A stretch of DNA of 64,000 bases from Rhizobacter sp. (GTDB lineage: Bacteria; Pseudomonadota; Gammaproteobacteria; Burkholderiales; Burkholderiaceae_C). The stretch covers positions 16,134 to 80,133 of the forward strand of contig JANXWV010000055.1 in assembly GCA_025350965.1 (NCBI GenBank). Reading direction: 5' to 3'. The translations under genes were made by a program, and so were the position numbers. Below are positions 8,814 through 16,536 of this stretch, piece by piece. The notes beneath the pieces were generated by a model. The model did no database searches, had not been told where the DNA came from, and saw only the letters and a list, made by a program, of their open reading frames with translations. Every line of letters begins with the position of its first letter. The first letter of the stretch is position 1.

Positions 8814-10862
8814 ATGTCACCAACCGTCATCGACCTCGCCGTCCAAGGCATCCGAACGGTGGCCCTCGTCGGCCAGACCGGCGCGGGCAAGACCAGCCTG
8901 GCGGAAGCGCTGCTGCACCGGGCCGGCACCATTGCCACGCCGGGCAGCCTGGAGCGCGGCACCACGGTGTCGGACCACGACCCGATGGAGCGGCGGGTGC
9001 AGCATTCGCTGAACGCCTCGGTGCTGCACCTGATGCACCACGAAACGCGCATCCACTTGATCGACACGCCCGGGTCGGCCGACTTCGTGGGCCAGTCGAT
9101 GACAGCGCTCGAAGCGGTCGAGACGGCGGCCATCGTCATCAATGCCAGCACCGGCGTCGAGATGATGAGCGCACGCATGATGGAATGGGCCGCCGCGCGG
9201 CGCATGTGCCGCCTGATCATCGTCAACAAGATCGACGCGGCGGGCGCGGGGCTGCCGGCGCTGGTGGCGCGCATTCAAGCGGCCTTCGGCAAGGAGTGCC
9301 TGCCGCTGAACCTGCCGGCGGCCGGCGGCACGAAGGTGGTCGACTGCTTCTTCAACCCAGCCGGTGAGGCGGACTTCGGCAGTGTGGAAGCCGCGCACCG
9401 CGCGCTGGTGGAGCAGGTGGTCGAGGTCGACCCCGAGTTCGTGGAGCGCTACCTGAACGACGGCGACGTCGACCCGCGCGAGTTGCATGCGCCGCTGGAA
9501 GAGGCGCTGCGTCAAGGCCACCTGATCCCGATCTGCTTCGTCTCGGCGCGCAACGGCGCCGGCGTGGCCGAGTTGCTGGACGTGATCGAGGCATTGCTGC
9601 CGAACCCGGCCGAGGGCAACCCGCCGCAGTTCTATAGAGGTGCCGCCGCCGAAGAGCTGCATGCGCAAGCCGACCCGGCGCAGCACGTGATCGCGCACGT
9701 GTTCAAGATCGAGGTCGACCCGTATGTCGGCAAGATGGGCGTGTTCCGTATTCACCAGGGCACCGTCACGCGCGACAGCCAGCTGTACATCGGCGACGGG
9801 CGCAAGCCTTTCAAGGTGGGCCACCTCTTCATGCTGCAGGGCAAGGACCACGTGGAGGTGTCGCGCGGTGTGCCGGGCGACATCTGCGCCGTGGCCAAGA
9901 TCGACGAAATGCACTTCGACGCGGTGCTGCACGACGCTGCCGACGACGAGCACCTGCATCTGGCGCCGCTGCCCTTCCCGGTGCCGGTGCACGGCCTGGC
10001 CTTCGAGCCGAAGCGGCGCGGTGACGAGCAGCGCATGTGGGAGATCCTGCACAAGCTCGTCGACGAAGACCCGTGCCTGAAGGTCGAACACGTGGTGGCC
10101 ACGAACGAGACCGTCGTCTACGGCCTGGGTGAGCTGCACCTGCGCACCCTGCTGGAGCGCATGCAGGAGGTCTACAAGTGCGAGGTGACGACACGCACGC
10201 CGCGCATCGCCTATGTGGAAACCATCACTGCGGCGGCCGAGGGCCACCACCGCCACAAGAAGCAGAGCGGCGGGGCGGGCCAGTTCGGCGAGGTGTTCCT
10301 GCGCGTCGAGCCGCTGGCGCGCGGGGCGGGCTTCGAGTTCGTCGACCAGGTCAAGGGCGGCACGATCCCCGGCCAGTACATTCCGGCGGTCGAGAAGGGC
10401 GTGCGCCAGGTTCTGGAGACCGGCGTGATCGCCGGCCACCCGGTCAAGGACGTGCGCGTGACGGTGTATGACGGCAAGTCGCATTCGGTCGACTCGAAGG
10501 ACATCGCCTTCGCGACGGCCGGCCGCAAGGCCTTCATCGACGCGGTGAAGAAGGCGGGGCCCATCCTGCTGGAGCCCATCGTCAAGGTGCAGATCAGCGC
10601 ACCCGAGCACAGCATGGGCGACATCACCGGCGACCTGTCGGCCAAGCGTGGGCAGGTCAACGGCACGCAGGCGCTGCCCGGCGGCGGCATGTCGGTGGCG
10701 GGGCAGGTGCCGCTGTCGGAGCTGAACGGCTACCAGGCACGCTTGAATGGCATGACCGGTGGGCAGGGGCGCTACACGCTTGAGCTGAGCCACTTCGAGC
10801 CAGTGCCACTTTCAGTGCAGGCGCAGCTCGTGGCGGCTTACGTGGCGCGCGACGACGACTAG
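8814..10862 (+). CDS. Elongation factor G-like translational GTPase (paralogue)
   Basis: A 682-residue EF-G-family protein with domains I-V: GTPase (G1 VGQTGAGKTSL, G4 NKID), domain II (VFKIEVDPYVGKMGVFRIHQG), domains III/IV (TRTPRIAYVETI, GGAGQFGEVFLRVEPL) and V (APEHSMGDITGDLSAKRGQVNG). It is slightly shorter than canonical EF-G (about 700). In switch II the canonical DTPGHVDF reads DTPGSADF, so the GTPase-activating His is Ser88. There is no rpsL-rpsG-tuf neighbourhood. It therefore looks like the stand-alone EF-G-like paralogue found in many bacteria, whose cellular role is unsettled, rather than the housekeeping fusA. AGGAG precedes the ATG. Confidence 0.9.
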   Translation: MSPTVIDLAVQGIRTVALVGQTGAGKTSLAEALLHRAGTIATPGSLERGTTVSDHDPMERRVQHSLNASVLHLMHHETRIHLIDTPGSADFVGQSMTALEAVETAAIVINASTGVEMMSARMMEWAAARRMCRLIIVNKIDAAGAGLPALVARIQAAFGKECLPLNLPAAGGTKVVDCFFNPAGEADFGSVEAAHRALVEQVVEVDPEFVERYLNDGDVDPRELHAPLEEALRQGHLIPICFVSARNGAGVAELLDVIEALLPNPAEGNPPQFYRGAAAEELHAQADPAQHVIAHVFKIEVDPYVGKMGVFRIHQGTVTRDSQLYIGDGRKPFKVGHLFMLQGKDHVEVSRGVPGDICAVAKIDEMHFDAVLHDAADDEHLHLAPLPFPVPVHGLAFEPKRRGDEQRMWEILHKLVDEDPCLKVEHVVATNETVVYGLGELHLRTLLERMQEVYKCEVTTRTPRIAYVETITAAAEGHHRHKKQSGGAGQFGEVFLRVEPLARGAGFEFVDQVKGGTIPGQYIPAVEKGVRQVLETGVIAGHPVKDVRVTVYDGKSHSVDSKDIAFATAGRKAFIDAVKKAGPILLEPIVKVQISAPEHSMGDITGDLSAKRGQVNGTQALPGGGMSVAGQVPLSELNGYQARLNGMTGGQGRYTLELSHFEPVPLSVQAQLVAAYVARDDD

Positions 10863-10921
10863 CGCCCGGTGACGCCACGGGAGCGCGCCGCCGTGTGCAC
10901 GCACTCCACCGCTGGCGTGCG

Positions 10922-11326
10922 TCACATGCCGTCGCGCATCGGCCGCGTGGCCGCGAAGCCGTCGCCCAGTTCCGAAGGTTCGGTGTTGGCCGCGCCGGCC
11001 ACTTGCCGGCGCAGGCGGTCGAGTTCTTCGTAGGCGGCCATCAGGCGCTGCTCGGCGCGCGCGGTGGCAGCCTGCGGCTCGGCCTGCGCAGCCTGGATTT
11101 GCCGCTTGTGGGCCTGGCGCAATTGTTCGAGTTCGGCCCGGGCGCGTGCCGTCGCCGTACGCAGCTGTTCGGACAACGCCGCGTTTTGCTTCTGCAAGGC
11201 GTCGGTGGCGCGCAACACCGCACGACCCTGTCGAAAGCGCACGATGCGCAGCATGACCCAGCCCCCCAGCACCGCGCCCGCGACCGCTGCCGAACCGATC
11301 AACCACCACCCTGTGTTCGCGTCCAT
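10922..11326 (-). CDS. Small membrane-anchored coiled-coil protein
   Basis: A 134-residue protein with one N-terminal membrane span (GWWLIGSAAVAGAVLGGWVML, about residues 6-26). A long charged helical region rich in Ala, Gln, Glu and Arg (about 40-115) is predicted to form a coiled coil (LQKQNAALSEQLRTATARAR, LMAAYEELDRLRRQV). No family is recognised. The start at 11326 is supported by AAGGA six bases upstream. It lies 65 bp downstream of purT on the same strand and converges with the EF-G-like gene. The architecture resembles small envelope scaffolding proteins, but no function can be stated. Confidence 0.7.
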   Translation of the reverse strand: MDANTGWWLIGSAAVAGAVLGGWVMLRIVRFRQGRAVLRATDALQKQNAALSEQLRTATARARAELEQLRQAHKRQIQAAQAEPQAATARAEQRLMAAYEELDRLRRQVAGAANTEPSELGDGFAATRPMRDGM

Positions 11327-11391
11327 GTCGTCCTTGTCGTTGCTGTCGTTGTGCTGTTGTGGTCGTGGCCGCGGTCGCCGAACAGTCGGGC

Positions 11392-12660
11392 TCAGTCGTC
11401 TGCCGCCGCCGCGCGGGGTTTCACGCAGGCGGCGGATTCCTTGGCGCGGGCGCGCGCCACTGTCACATCGGCCGCATGCGCCAGGGCCACCCCCATGCGC
11501 CGCTTCTTGAAACTTTCGGGCTTGCCGAACAGGCGCAACTCGGTGTCGGGCACGCGAAGGGCGTCGGCCACGCCGTCGAACACGATGCCCTGGGCCTCGA
11601 CGCCACCGTAGATCACGGCGCTCGCCCCGGGGCTCTTCAGCGCGGTGTCGACCGGCAGGCCAAGGATGGCCCGCGCATGCAGCTCGAACTCGTTCTGCCA
11701 CTGCGTGACCATCGTGACCATGCCGGTGTCGTGCGGGCGAGGCGAAACCTCGCTGAACCAGACTTGGTCGCCCTTCACGAACAGCTCCACGCCGAACAGG
11801 CCGAGGCCGGGCATGCGGCCGGCCGGGGCGGCCCCCAGATCGTCGGTCACCGCTTTGGCGATCTCGCGCGCGCGCTGCAGCGCGGCCGGGTGCATGGCAT
11901 GCGGCTGCCAGCTCTCGACGTAGTCACCGCTGACCTGCACATGGCCGATGGGCTCGCAGAAGTGCGTCTCCACATGGCCATCGGCCCCGAGCGCGCGCAC
12001 CGTGAGCAACGTGATCTCGTAGTCGAAGTCGATGAAGCCTTCGACGATCACGCGGCCGTGGCTGACACGACCCCCGGCCATGGCAACGTCCCATGCGGTC
12101 TGCACGTCGGCAGGACCGTCGAGTTTGCTCTGGCCTTTGCCGGAGCTGCTCATCACGGGCTTGACGATGCACGGGTAGCCGATGCCCCGACGGCGTTGGC
12201 CGCCGTTTTCCGAACCATCGATGGCCGAGCGCAACTCGGCCAGCGAGTCGGCGAACACGTAGGGGCTGGTCGGCAGGCCGAGCGCCTCAGCGGCGAGGCG
12301 GCGGATGCCCTCGCGGTCCATCGTCAAGCGTGCGGCGCGGGCGGTGGGGATCACGCGCACCGTGCCGGCGGCCTCCAACTCTTCGAGCATCGCCGTCGCG
12401 ATCGCCTCGATCTCGGGCACGACCAGCAGTGGGCGCTCGGCCTCGATCAGTGCCTTCAACTGCTGCGGGTCGCTCATCGTGATGGTGCGTGCGTGGTGCG
12501 CCACCTGCTGGCCGGGTGCGTTCTCGTAGCGGTCGACCGCGATGGTCTCGACGCCCAGGCGCTGCAACGCAATCAGCACCTCCTTGCCGAGTTCGCCGCT
12601 GCCCAGCAGCATCACGCGGGTGGCGTGGGGTGACAGAGGGGTTCCGAGGGTGATGCTCAT
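11392..12660 (-). CDS. purT: Formate-dependent phosphoribosylglycinamide formyltransferase (PurT)
   Basis: PurT makes formyl-GAR from GAR, formate and ATP, the folate-independent route for the third step of purine synthesis. The 422-residue ATP-grasp protein is slightly longer than E. coli PurT (392). Family features are [22 protein letters not shown] at the N-terminus, [17 protein letters not shown], the ATP-grasp Lys/Gly loop [10 protein letters not shown], and the metal-binding end [27 protein letters not shown]. The C-terminus carries about 25 extra residues ([19 protein letters not shown]). ATG 12660 is chosen because it starts the conserved N-terminus; the in-frame upstream sequence is a simple repeat. 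Confidence 0.96.
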   Translation of the reverse strand: MSITLGTPLSPHATRVMLLGSGELGKEVLIALQRLGVETIAVDRYENAPGQQVAHHARTITMSDPQQLKALIEAERPLLVVPEIEAIATAMLEELEAAGTVRVIPTARAARLTMDREGIRRLAAEALGLPTSPYVFADSLAELRSAIDGSENGGQRRRGIGYPCIVKPVMSSSGKGQSKLDGPADVQTAWDVAMAGGRVSHGRVIVEGFIDFDYEITLLTVRALGADGHVETHFCEPIGHVQVSGDYVESWQPHAMHPAALQRAREIAKAVTDDLGAAPAGRMPGLGLFGVELFVKGDQVWFSEVSPRPHDTGMVTMVTQWQNEFELHARAILGLPVDTALKSPGASAVIYGGVEAQGIVFDGVADALRVPDTELRLFGKPESFKKRRMGVALAHAADVTVARARAKESAACVKPRAAAADD

Positions 12661-12683
12661 GGCGGTCGGGTGCGAGAGTCGCA

Positions 12684-12721
12684 ATGCGGGGATGCGGGGA
12701 TGCGGGGATGCGGGGATGCGG
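12684..12721. repeat. 8-bp tandem repeat (ATGCGGGG x4.75)
   Basis: Four perfect copies of ATGCGGGG (12684-12715) plus a partial fifth (12716-12721) lie 23 bp upstream of the purT start codon, in the short divergent space shared with the XRE-like gene. Copies are identical, as in a slippage-prone microsatellite. A copy-number change would alter the spacing between the purT promoter or leader and its start. Confidence 0.95.
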
Positions 12722-12794
12722 TGCATCGTGCCGAGCATTCTCCATCGAAGACCGGCGGCTTCTGCCTGCGCAACGCCGCTTTATCATCGAGCCC

Positions 12795-13391
12795 ATGAAC
12801 CCCGGCCCGCGCGATGTCGCACAGATCCGCCTGGCCAACGCACTGGCCCTGTTCGACGAGTTCGTTCACACCAACGTGAAGCACGCCGACGCCGCCACGC
12901 TCCGCGGTCTGGAAGGCCGCTTCGCCGAGAAGCTGCAGATCCAGGCGAGCTACTGGAGCCAGATCAAGGGCCGCTCGCGGCAGATCGGCGAGCGCCTGGC
13001 GCGGCAGTTCGAACAGCTGTGCCGCAAGCCCGCTGGCTGGATGGACGAGCCGCACGGCCACGCCCCGGGCTGGGCCGCGGCGGCCCGAAGCGCAAGCGCT
13101 GCACCTCAGCGCACACCGGCACCGGCGCCGGCAGCGCCCGATGATGCCCAGCGCAACGTGCCGCAAGACGACGACGAGCGCTTCATCGTCGGCCTGGTAC
13201 TGACCTACTACCGCCGCCACCCGCAGCGCGCGCGCACCCGCTTGCTTGACCTGCTCGGCGAGGTGCTGGTGCCGCAGCCGCCCACCACGGCGAAGCCTGC
13301 GTCGGGCAAGGCGGCGGCGCCCGCCGACGACGGGCGCGACCTGTGGAGCAAGACGCAGGCGGCTGTGGCGCCGTTGAAACGGAAGCGCTGA
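12795..13391 (+). CDS. Putative XRE-like DNA-binding protein
   Basis: A 198-residue protein. Residues about 8-75 (ANALALFDEFVHTNVKHADA, then EKLQIQASYWSQIKGRSRQI, then GERLARQFEQLCRKPAGWMDEP) match the layout of XRE/phage-repressor helix-turn-helix domains, in which the second helix reads like S-Y-x-S-Q-I-K-x-x-R-x-I-G and the domain closes with P-x-G-W-M-D. A Pro/Ala linker follows (about 95-120). A second short helical domain (RFIVGLVLTYYRRHPQRART) and a basic tail (LKRKR) complete the protein. No oligomerisation or peptidase domain is evident. TATCAT at 12782-12787 lies seven bases before the ATG with no Shine-Dalgarno between, suggesting a leaderless transcript. The target is unknown. Confidence 0.7.
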   Translation: MNPGPRDVAQIRLANALALFDEFVHTNVKHADAATLRGLEGRFAEKLQIQASYWSQIKGRSRQIGERLARQFEQLCRKPAGWMDEPHGHAPGWAAAARSASAAPQRTPAPAPAAPDDAQRNVPQDDDERFIVGLVLTYYRRHPQRARTRLLDLLGEVLVPQPPTTAKPASGKAAAPADDGRDLWSKTQAAVAPLKRKR

Positions 13392-13441
13392 ATGGCGCCT
13401 CTTGCCCCAAGCACCCCCTAGAAATAGGTGGGATGGCCCCC

Positions 13442-13469
13442 TTGCGCAAGATAATCAATTGTTTATCAT
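13442..13469 (+). promoter_or_regulatory. Candidate promoter overlapping an 18-bp palindrome
   Basis: TTGCGC (13442-13447) and TATCAT (13464-13469) are separated by 16 bp. Between them lies GATAATCAATTGTTTATC (13450-13467), which matches its own reverse complement at 16 of 18 positions. In such a GC-rich sequence this is a conspicuous operator candidate, placed where a bound regulator would block RNA polymerase. The regulator is unknown; the upstream XRE-like protein is one possibility. Confidence 0.5.
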
Positions 13470-13673
13470 TTGCTCAAGTTGTGGCGACGTACCGTTGCGC
13501 AACGACACCCCGCTCATTCCACTCTCGTTCAGCCTCCAGCCGCCTCATGTTCCCTGCGTTCTCTTCGACACCGGTCCTGCGCACCCATTTCGATGTGGCG
13601 ACGCATGCGCCGATGAAGGTCACGCCGGCAAACGCCGCTGCGCGCTGCGCGCTCCCTGGGCTACCGCCACGTT

Positions 13674-13697
13674 GAAGGCGTCGCACGCGACGCCTTC
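13674..13697 (+). promoter_or_regulatory. Perfect 11-bp hairpin in leader
   Basis: GAAGGCGTCGC (13674-13684) is followed after two bases by its exact reverse complement GCGACGCCTTC (13687-13697). It stands eight bases upstream of the terminator hairpin. No T-tract follows, so it may be a structural or anti-terminator element rather than a terminator. Confidence 0.6.
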
Positions 13698-13704
13698 AGT
13701 CGCC

Positions 13705-13747
13705 AACGGCCCGGGTTGCGTCGCACACGCACCGGGCCGTTTTGCTT
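13705..13747 (+). terminator. Strong intrinsic terminator-like hairpin
   Basis: AACGGCCCGG (13705-13714) pairs with CCGGGCCGTT (13732-13741). An inner TGCGT/ACGCA stem extends it, and TTTTGCTTTG follows. It lies about 60 bases ahead of the small ORF at 13806, so it would either end an upstream short RNA or attenuate transcription into the small genes. Confidence 0.75.
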
Positions 13748-13805
13748 TGTGGCGCACCCGCGCACTGTTCACTGCCACCCGTCACTGCTCACCAGGAGAA
13801 GCTTC

Positions 13806-13964
13806 ATGAAGATCACCCTCAACGCCCTCAAGCCCCGCAACCCGTTGGCGCGCCTCGCGCGCATGCGCAACGCCGGCAGCCACCGAGTACAGGGCGGCGC
13901 GATGCGCAGCCAAGCGTCGCGTGCCATGCAGCGCGAACTCGACCGATTGAAACAAAGCCCATGA
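13806..13964 (+). CDS. Small basic protein, 52 residues
   Basis: The product starts MKITLNALKPRNPLARLARM and is rich in Arg, Ala and Gln, with no membrane segment. A good Shine-Dalgarno (AGGAG, 13794-13798) precedes the ATG, which is the best evidence that it is translated. I believe similar short proteins occur in other Burkholderiales, but I cannot name a family. Its stop overlaps a 15-codon ORF that leads directly into the next small gene, suggesting translational coupling. Function unknown; a nucleic-acid-binding role would fit the charge but is only a guess. Confidence 0.7.
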   Translation: MKITLNALKPRNPLARLARMRNAGSHRVQGGAMRSQASRAMQRELDRLKQSP

Positions 13965-14008
13965 ATCGACGCGTGGCCCGGTGCCGCGCGAACCCGAAGG
14001 AAGACTGA
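13961..14008 (+). CDS. Possible 15-codon coupling ORF
   Basis: ATGA at 13961-13964 overlaps the stop of the upstream small gene. The ORF reads MNRRVARCRANPKED and stops at 14006-14008, one base before the next ATG (14010). Its last codons contain the GAAGGA that serves as Shine-Dalgarno for that gene. It may be only a coupling device, or not translated at all. Confidence 0.3.
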   Translation: MNRRVARCRANPKED

Positions 14009-14009
14009 C

Positions 14010-14273
14010 ATGCCCAGCTTGAAAACCCTGCGTGCCAGCGTGACCGAACCACGCTCCCCCGCATTCGACGCCACCCTGCGGCTTGCCGCAGTCGGCCTGC
14101 GCAGCGCCAGCGCGATGCTCACGCGCTTGTCGCACCGGCTCGTGCGGCCGGCCGTTCGCAGCCGTCAGACGGTGCCGCAACTGGAGTTCTACAGCGAAGC
14201 CGGCGCACCCGAAGGTGCCCTGTACCTCGACGGCCAACTGGTCGGCTGGGTGGCCGGTGTGAAGCGGCTGTGA
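14010..14273 (+). CDS. Small conserved-looking protein, 87 residues
   Basis: The product has an N-terminal region with alternating Arg and hydrophobic residues (LRLAAVGLRSASAMLTRLSHRLVRPA, probably amphipathic helical). The C-terminal part, LEFYSEAGAPEGALYLDGQLVGWVAGVKRL, reads like a small beta domain with a D-G-x-x-V-G-W core. GAAGGA lies nine bases before the ATG. It is the second stable ORF of the small-gene locus and probably co-transcribed with the 52-residue gene. No family or function is recognised. Confidence 0.65.
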   Translation: MPSLKTLRASVTEPRSPAFDATLRLAAVGLRSASAMLTRLSHRLVRPAVRSRQTVPQLEFYSEAGAPEGALYLDGQLVGWVAGVKRL

Positions 14274-14346
14274 CGCCGCTGTTCGCCAGCCGTTGCCGCA
14301 CACACACGCACACGCGTGCTGCAACGGCGTTTCAAAGGCCGTTCGT

Positions 14347-15201
14347 TCAGCGCATGGCGAGCGGCAGCTTGCGTCGCGGTGCCGGGAAGCGCGCCTCGAT
14401 CTCGGTGCGGTCCGCCGCACCGAGCACCCAGTCGGCCGCAGCGAAGTTCTCGCGCAGGTGCTCTTCGCGCACAGCCTTCGGAATGACCATGACGCCGGGC
14501 TGTGCCATCGACCACGCCAGCGCCACTTGCGACGCCGTCACGCCGCTGCGCTCCGCCACGCCGCACAGCGTGGCGTCGGTGGCCAGGTCGCCCTGGTCGA
14601 GCGGGCAATAGGCCATCAGCGGCATCTGCTTCTGCCGCTGCCACGGCAGCAGATCGAATTCGGCGCCGCGCGTGCTGAGCGAGTGGTACACCTGATTCGC
14701 CGCGCAGCGCGCGCCGCCGGGGGTTGCTGCGAGCTCGCGCAGGTCGTCGGTGTCGAAGTTGCTGACCCCCCAATGGCGGATGTGGCCGCTCATCCGCAAG
14801 GCCTCGAAACCGGCCGCCGTGTCGCGCAGCGGGTGCGGGCCCGGCCAGTGCAGCAAGTACAGGTCGATGTGGTCCAACATCAGGCGGCGCAGGCTTCGCT
14901 CACAGGCTGCCGCCACGCCTTTGCTAGTGGCGTTGTGGGGGTACACCTTGCTGACGATGAAGAGCTGTTCGCGTGTCACCAAGCCCGCGCGCAGCGCCTG
15001 CGCCACGCCTTGGCCGACGACCTCTTCGGCGCCGCCGTCGGCGTACATTTCGGCGGTGTCGATCACGCGGTAGCCGATGTCGATGGCGCAGCGCACGGCC
15101 GCCACTTCGTCGGCACGCCGCGCGGCCGCCTCACCCATGTGCCAGGTGCCCAGGCCGAGGGCGGGGAGCAGTGTTCCATCGGGCAACGCAACAGTGTTCA
15201 T
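14347..15201 (-). CDS. Aldo/keto reductase (2,5-diketogluconate reductase-like)
   Basis: A 284-residue member of the shorter AKR group. The catalytic tetrad is visible: D48 and Y53 (VIDTAEMYADGGAEE), K85 (FIVSKVYPHN) and H118 (DLYLLHWPG). GVSNF and the C-terminal VMVIPKAVREEHLREN cofactor segment are also present. It is expected to reduce aldehydes or ketones with NADPH in the cytoplasm. ATG 15201 (MNTVALPDGT) begins the family domain. The frame stays open upstream through a simple repeat and into the neighbouring gene, but that part is not homologous. It is divergent from the DUF2855 gene. Confidence 0.93.
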   Translation of the reverse strand: MNTVALPDGTLLPALGLGTWHMGEAAARRADEVAAVRCAIDIGYRVIDTAEMYADGGAEEVVGQGVAQALRAGLVTREQLFIVSKVYPHNATSKGVAAACERSLRRLMLDHIDLYLLHWPGPHPLRDTAAGFEALRMSGHIRHWGVSNFDTDDLRELAATPGGARCAANQVYHSLSTRGAEFDLLPWQRQKQMPLMAYCPLDQGDLATDATLCGVAERSGVTASQVALAWSMAQPGVMVIPKAVREEHLRENFAAADWVLGAADRTEIEARFPAPRRKLPLAMR

Positions 15202-15230
15202 GGTGTGCGGGAAGGTGCCCCGGCCGGACG

Positions 15231-15302
15231 CGAATTCAAACGCAAATTCAAACGCGCATGCAGACGCGCATGCAACCGCAAATGCAACCGCAAATGCAAC
15301 CG
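15231..15302. repeat. 12-bp tandem repeat, six units
   Basis: Six 12-bp units run without gaps: cgaattcaaacg, caaattcaaacg, cgcatgcagacg, cgcatgcaaccg, and two copies of caaatgcaaccg. Units diverge at two or three positions and keep the frame of 12, so it is an ageing minisatellite. It fills about half of the divergent space between the aldo/keto reductase and the DUF2855 gene and so lies among their promoters. Confidence 0.95.
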
Positions 15303-15360
15303 CGATACTCGATGGTAGCGAGCGCCCGCGAGAGGCACGCCCACCCCCCGGAGACAGCCC

Positions 15361-16458
15361 ATGACCACCCGCTTCATCGTCGACCGCAAAGACCTGCATG
15401 CCGCCCGCTGGGAACATGCCGAGGCCACGCCCATTGCAGACGGCAGCGTGCGCCTGCACATCGACAGCTTCGCGCTGACCTCGAACAACATCACCTATGC
15501 GGCCTTCGGCGACGCGATGAACTACTGGGGCTTCTTCCCGACCGGGAGCGCCGCCACCGGCTGCATCCCGGTGTGGGGTTTCGGCACCGTCACCGAGTCG
15601 CGCTGCGCCGGCGTCTCGGTGGGCGAGCGCTTCTACGGCTACTTCCCCATTGCCAGCGACGTGGTGTTGCAGCCGGCGCGGCTCAGCGACGCGGGCTTCT
15701 TCGACGGCGCAGAGCACCGGCGCGAGCTGCATGCGGTCTACAACCAGTACAGCCGCTGCAGCACCGACCCGGCTTACGACGCAGGCTTTGAGGCCGAGCA
15801 GGCGCTGCTGCGCCCGCTGTTCATCACCTCGTTCCTGATCGACGACTTCCTGGCCGACAACGGCTTCTTCGGCGCGCGCACCGTGGTGCTGTCGAGCGCG
15901 TCGAGCAAGACAGCCTACGGCACCGCGTTCTGCCTCGGCCAGCGGCGCGGCTCCGATTCGGCGGTCAAGGTCATCGGCCTGACCTCGGCGGGCAACGTGG
16001 GCTTCACCACCGCGCTCGGCTGCTATGACGCGGTGCTCGCCTACGACGCGGTGAACACGCTGCCCGCCGATGCGCCCGCGGTCTATGTCGACTTCAGCGG
16101 CAGCGCCGCCGTGCGCTCGGCCGTGCACACGCATCTCGGTGAAGCGCTCGCCTACAGCTGCTCGGTCGGTGGCACGCACTGGAGCGACCTGGGCAGCGGC
16201 AAAGGCCTGCCGGGGCCGCGCCCGGTGCTGTTTTTCGCGCCAGCGCAGGTGAAGAAGCGCAACGCCGACTGGGGTGCGGCCGGGCTGCAACAGCAGATTT
16301 CCAATGCATGGGCAGCGTTCATGGTGCCGGTCACCGCGCCAGGCAAGCCGTGGCTGCGCGTTGTCAAAGGTCAGGGCGAAGCAGCTGTCGACGCCACCTA
16401 TGCGGCGCTGCTGGGCAACCGCATGAAGCCCGATGAGGGGCACATGCTCAGCGTCTGA
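15361..16458 (+). CDS. DUF2855 family protein
   Basis: A 365-residue cytoplasmic protein of the DUF2855 family, which looks like a diverged medium-chain dehydrogenase/quinone reductase. The N-terminal GroES-like half contains LTSNNITYAAFGDAMNYWGF (about residues 40-59) and PVWGFGTVTES. The second half has a Rossmann-like stretch, VVLSSASSKTAYGTAF and VIGLTSAGNVGFTTALGCYD. The usual GxGxxG cofactor loop is replaced by SSASSKTA, a pattern characteristic of this family. Its reaction is unknown. The ATG follows a GGAGA. It is divergent from an aldo/keto reductase, but no pathway link can be shown. Confidence 0.88.
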   Translation: MTTRFIVDRKDLHAARWEHAEATPIADGSVRLHIDSFALTSNNITYAAFGDAMNYWGFFPTGSAATGCIPVWGFGTVTESRCAGVSVGERFYGYFPIASDVVLQPARLSDAGFFDGAEHRRELHAVYNQYSRCSTDPAYDAGFEAEQALLRPLFITSFLIDDFLADNGFFGARTVVLSSASSKTAYGTAFCLGQRRGSDSAVKVIGLTSAGNVGFTTALGCYDAVLAYDAVNTLPADAPAVYVDFSGSAAVRSAVHTHLGEALAYSCSVGGTHWSDLGSGKGLPGPRPVLFFAPAQVKKRNADWGAAGLQQQISNAWAAFMVPVTAPGKPWLRVVKGQGEAAVDATYAALLGNRMKPDEGHMLSV

Positions 16459-16536
16459 CGAGCGCGCCGAAGAGGGGGCTCAAGGTGGCCTGCACTGGAG
16501 CCGATATCCACCCAAGACCGCTGCCAAACCCCGAGC

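Larger units (their letters stand above)
13392..13805. other. 414-bp region with promoter, palindrome and two hairpins
   Basis: No convincing long gene is present. In order it holds: an AT-rich island with a promoter-like pair and a near-perfect palindrome (13442-13469); a possible short ORF 13547-13675 (42 residues, MFPAFSSTP...) whose TGA falls on the first hairpin; a perfect hairpin (13674-13697); and a strong terminator-like hairpin (13705-13747). The Shine-Dalgarno AGGAG for the next small gene follows. The arrangement could be a small RNA or an attenuator-type leader. Confidence 0.55.

Noticed and set aside
5984..9274. 1,096-codon frame on the minus strand spanning kinase, GT39 and EF-G genes
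   Set aside because: It has no recognisable domain and runs antisense or out of frame to three well-supported genes.
13343..13675. 110-codon ORF overlapping the end of the XRE-like gene
   Set aside because: The first part is an out-of-frame shadow of the XRE-like gene and has no ribosome site. Only the last 42 codons could be a leader ORF, which is described with that region.
15231..15302. CRISPR-like array
   Set aside because: Units are 12 bp without spacers, so it is a minisatellite; no cas genes are present.
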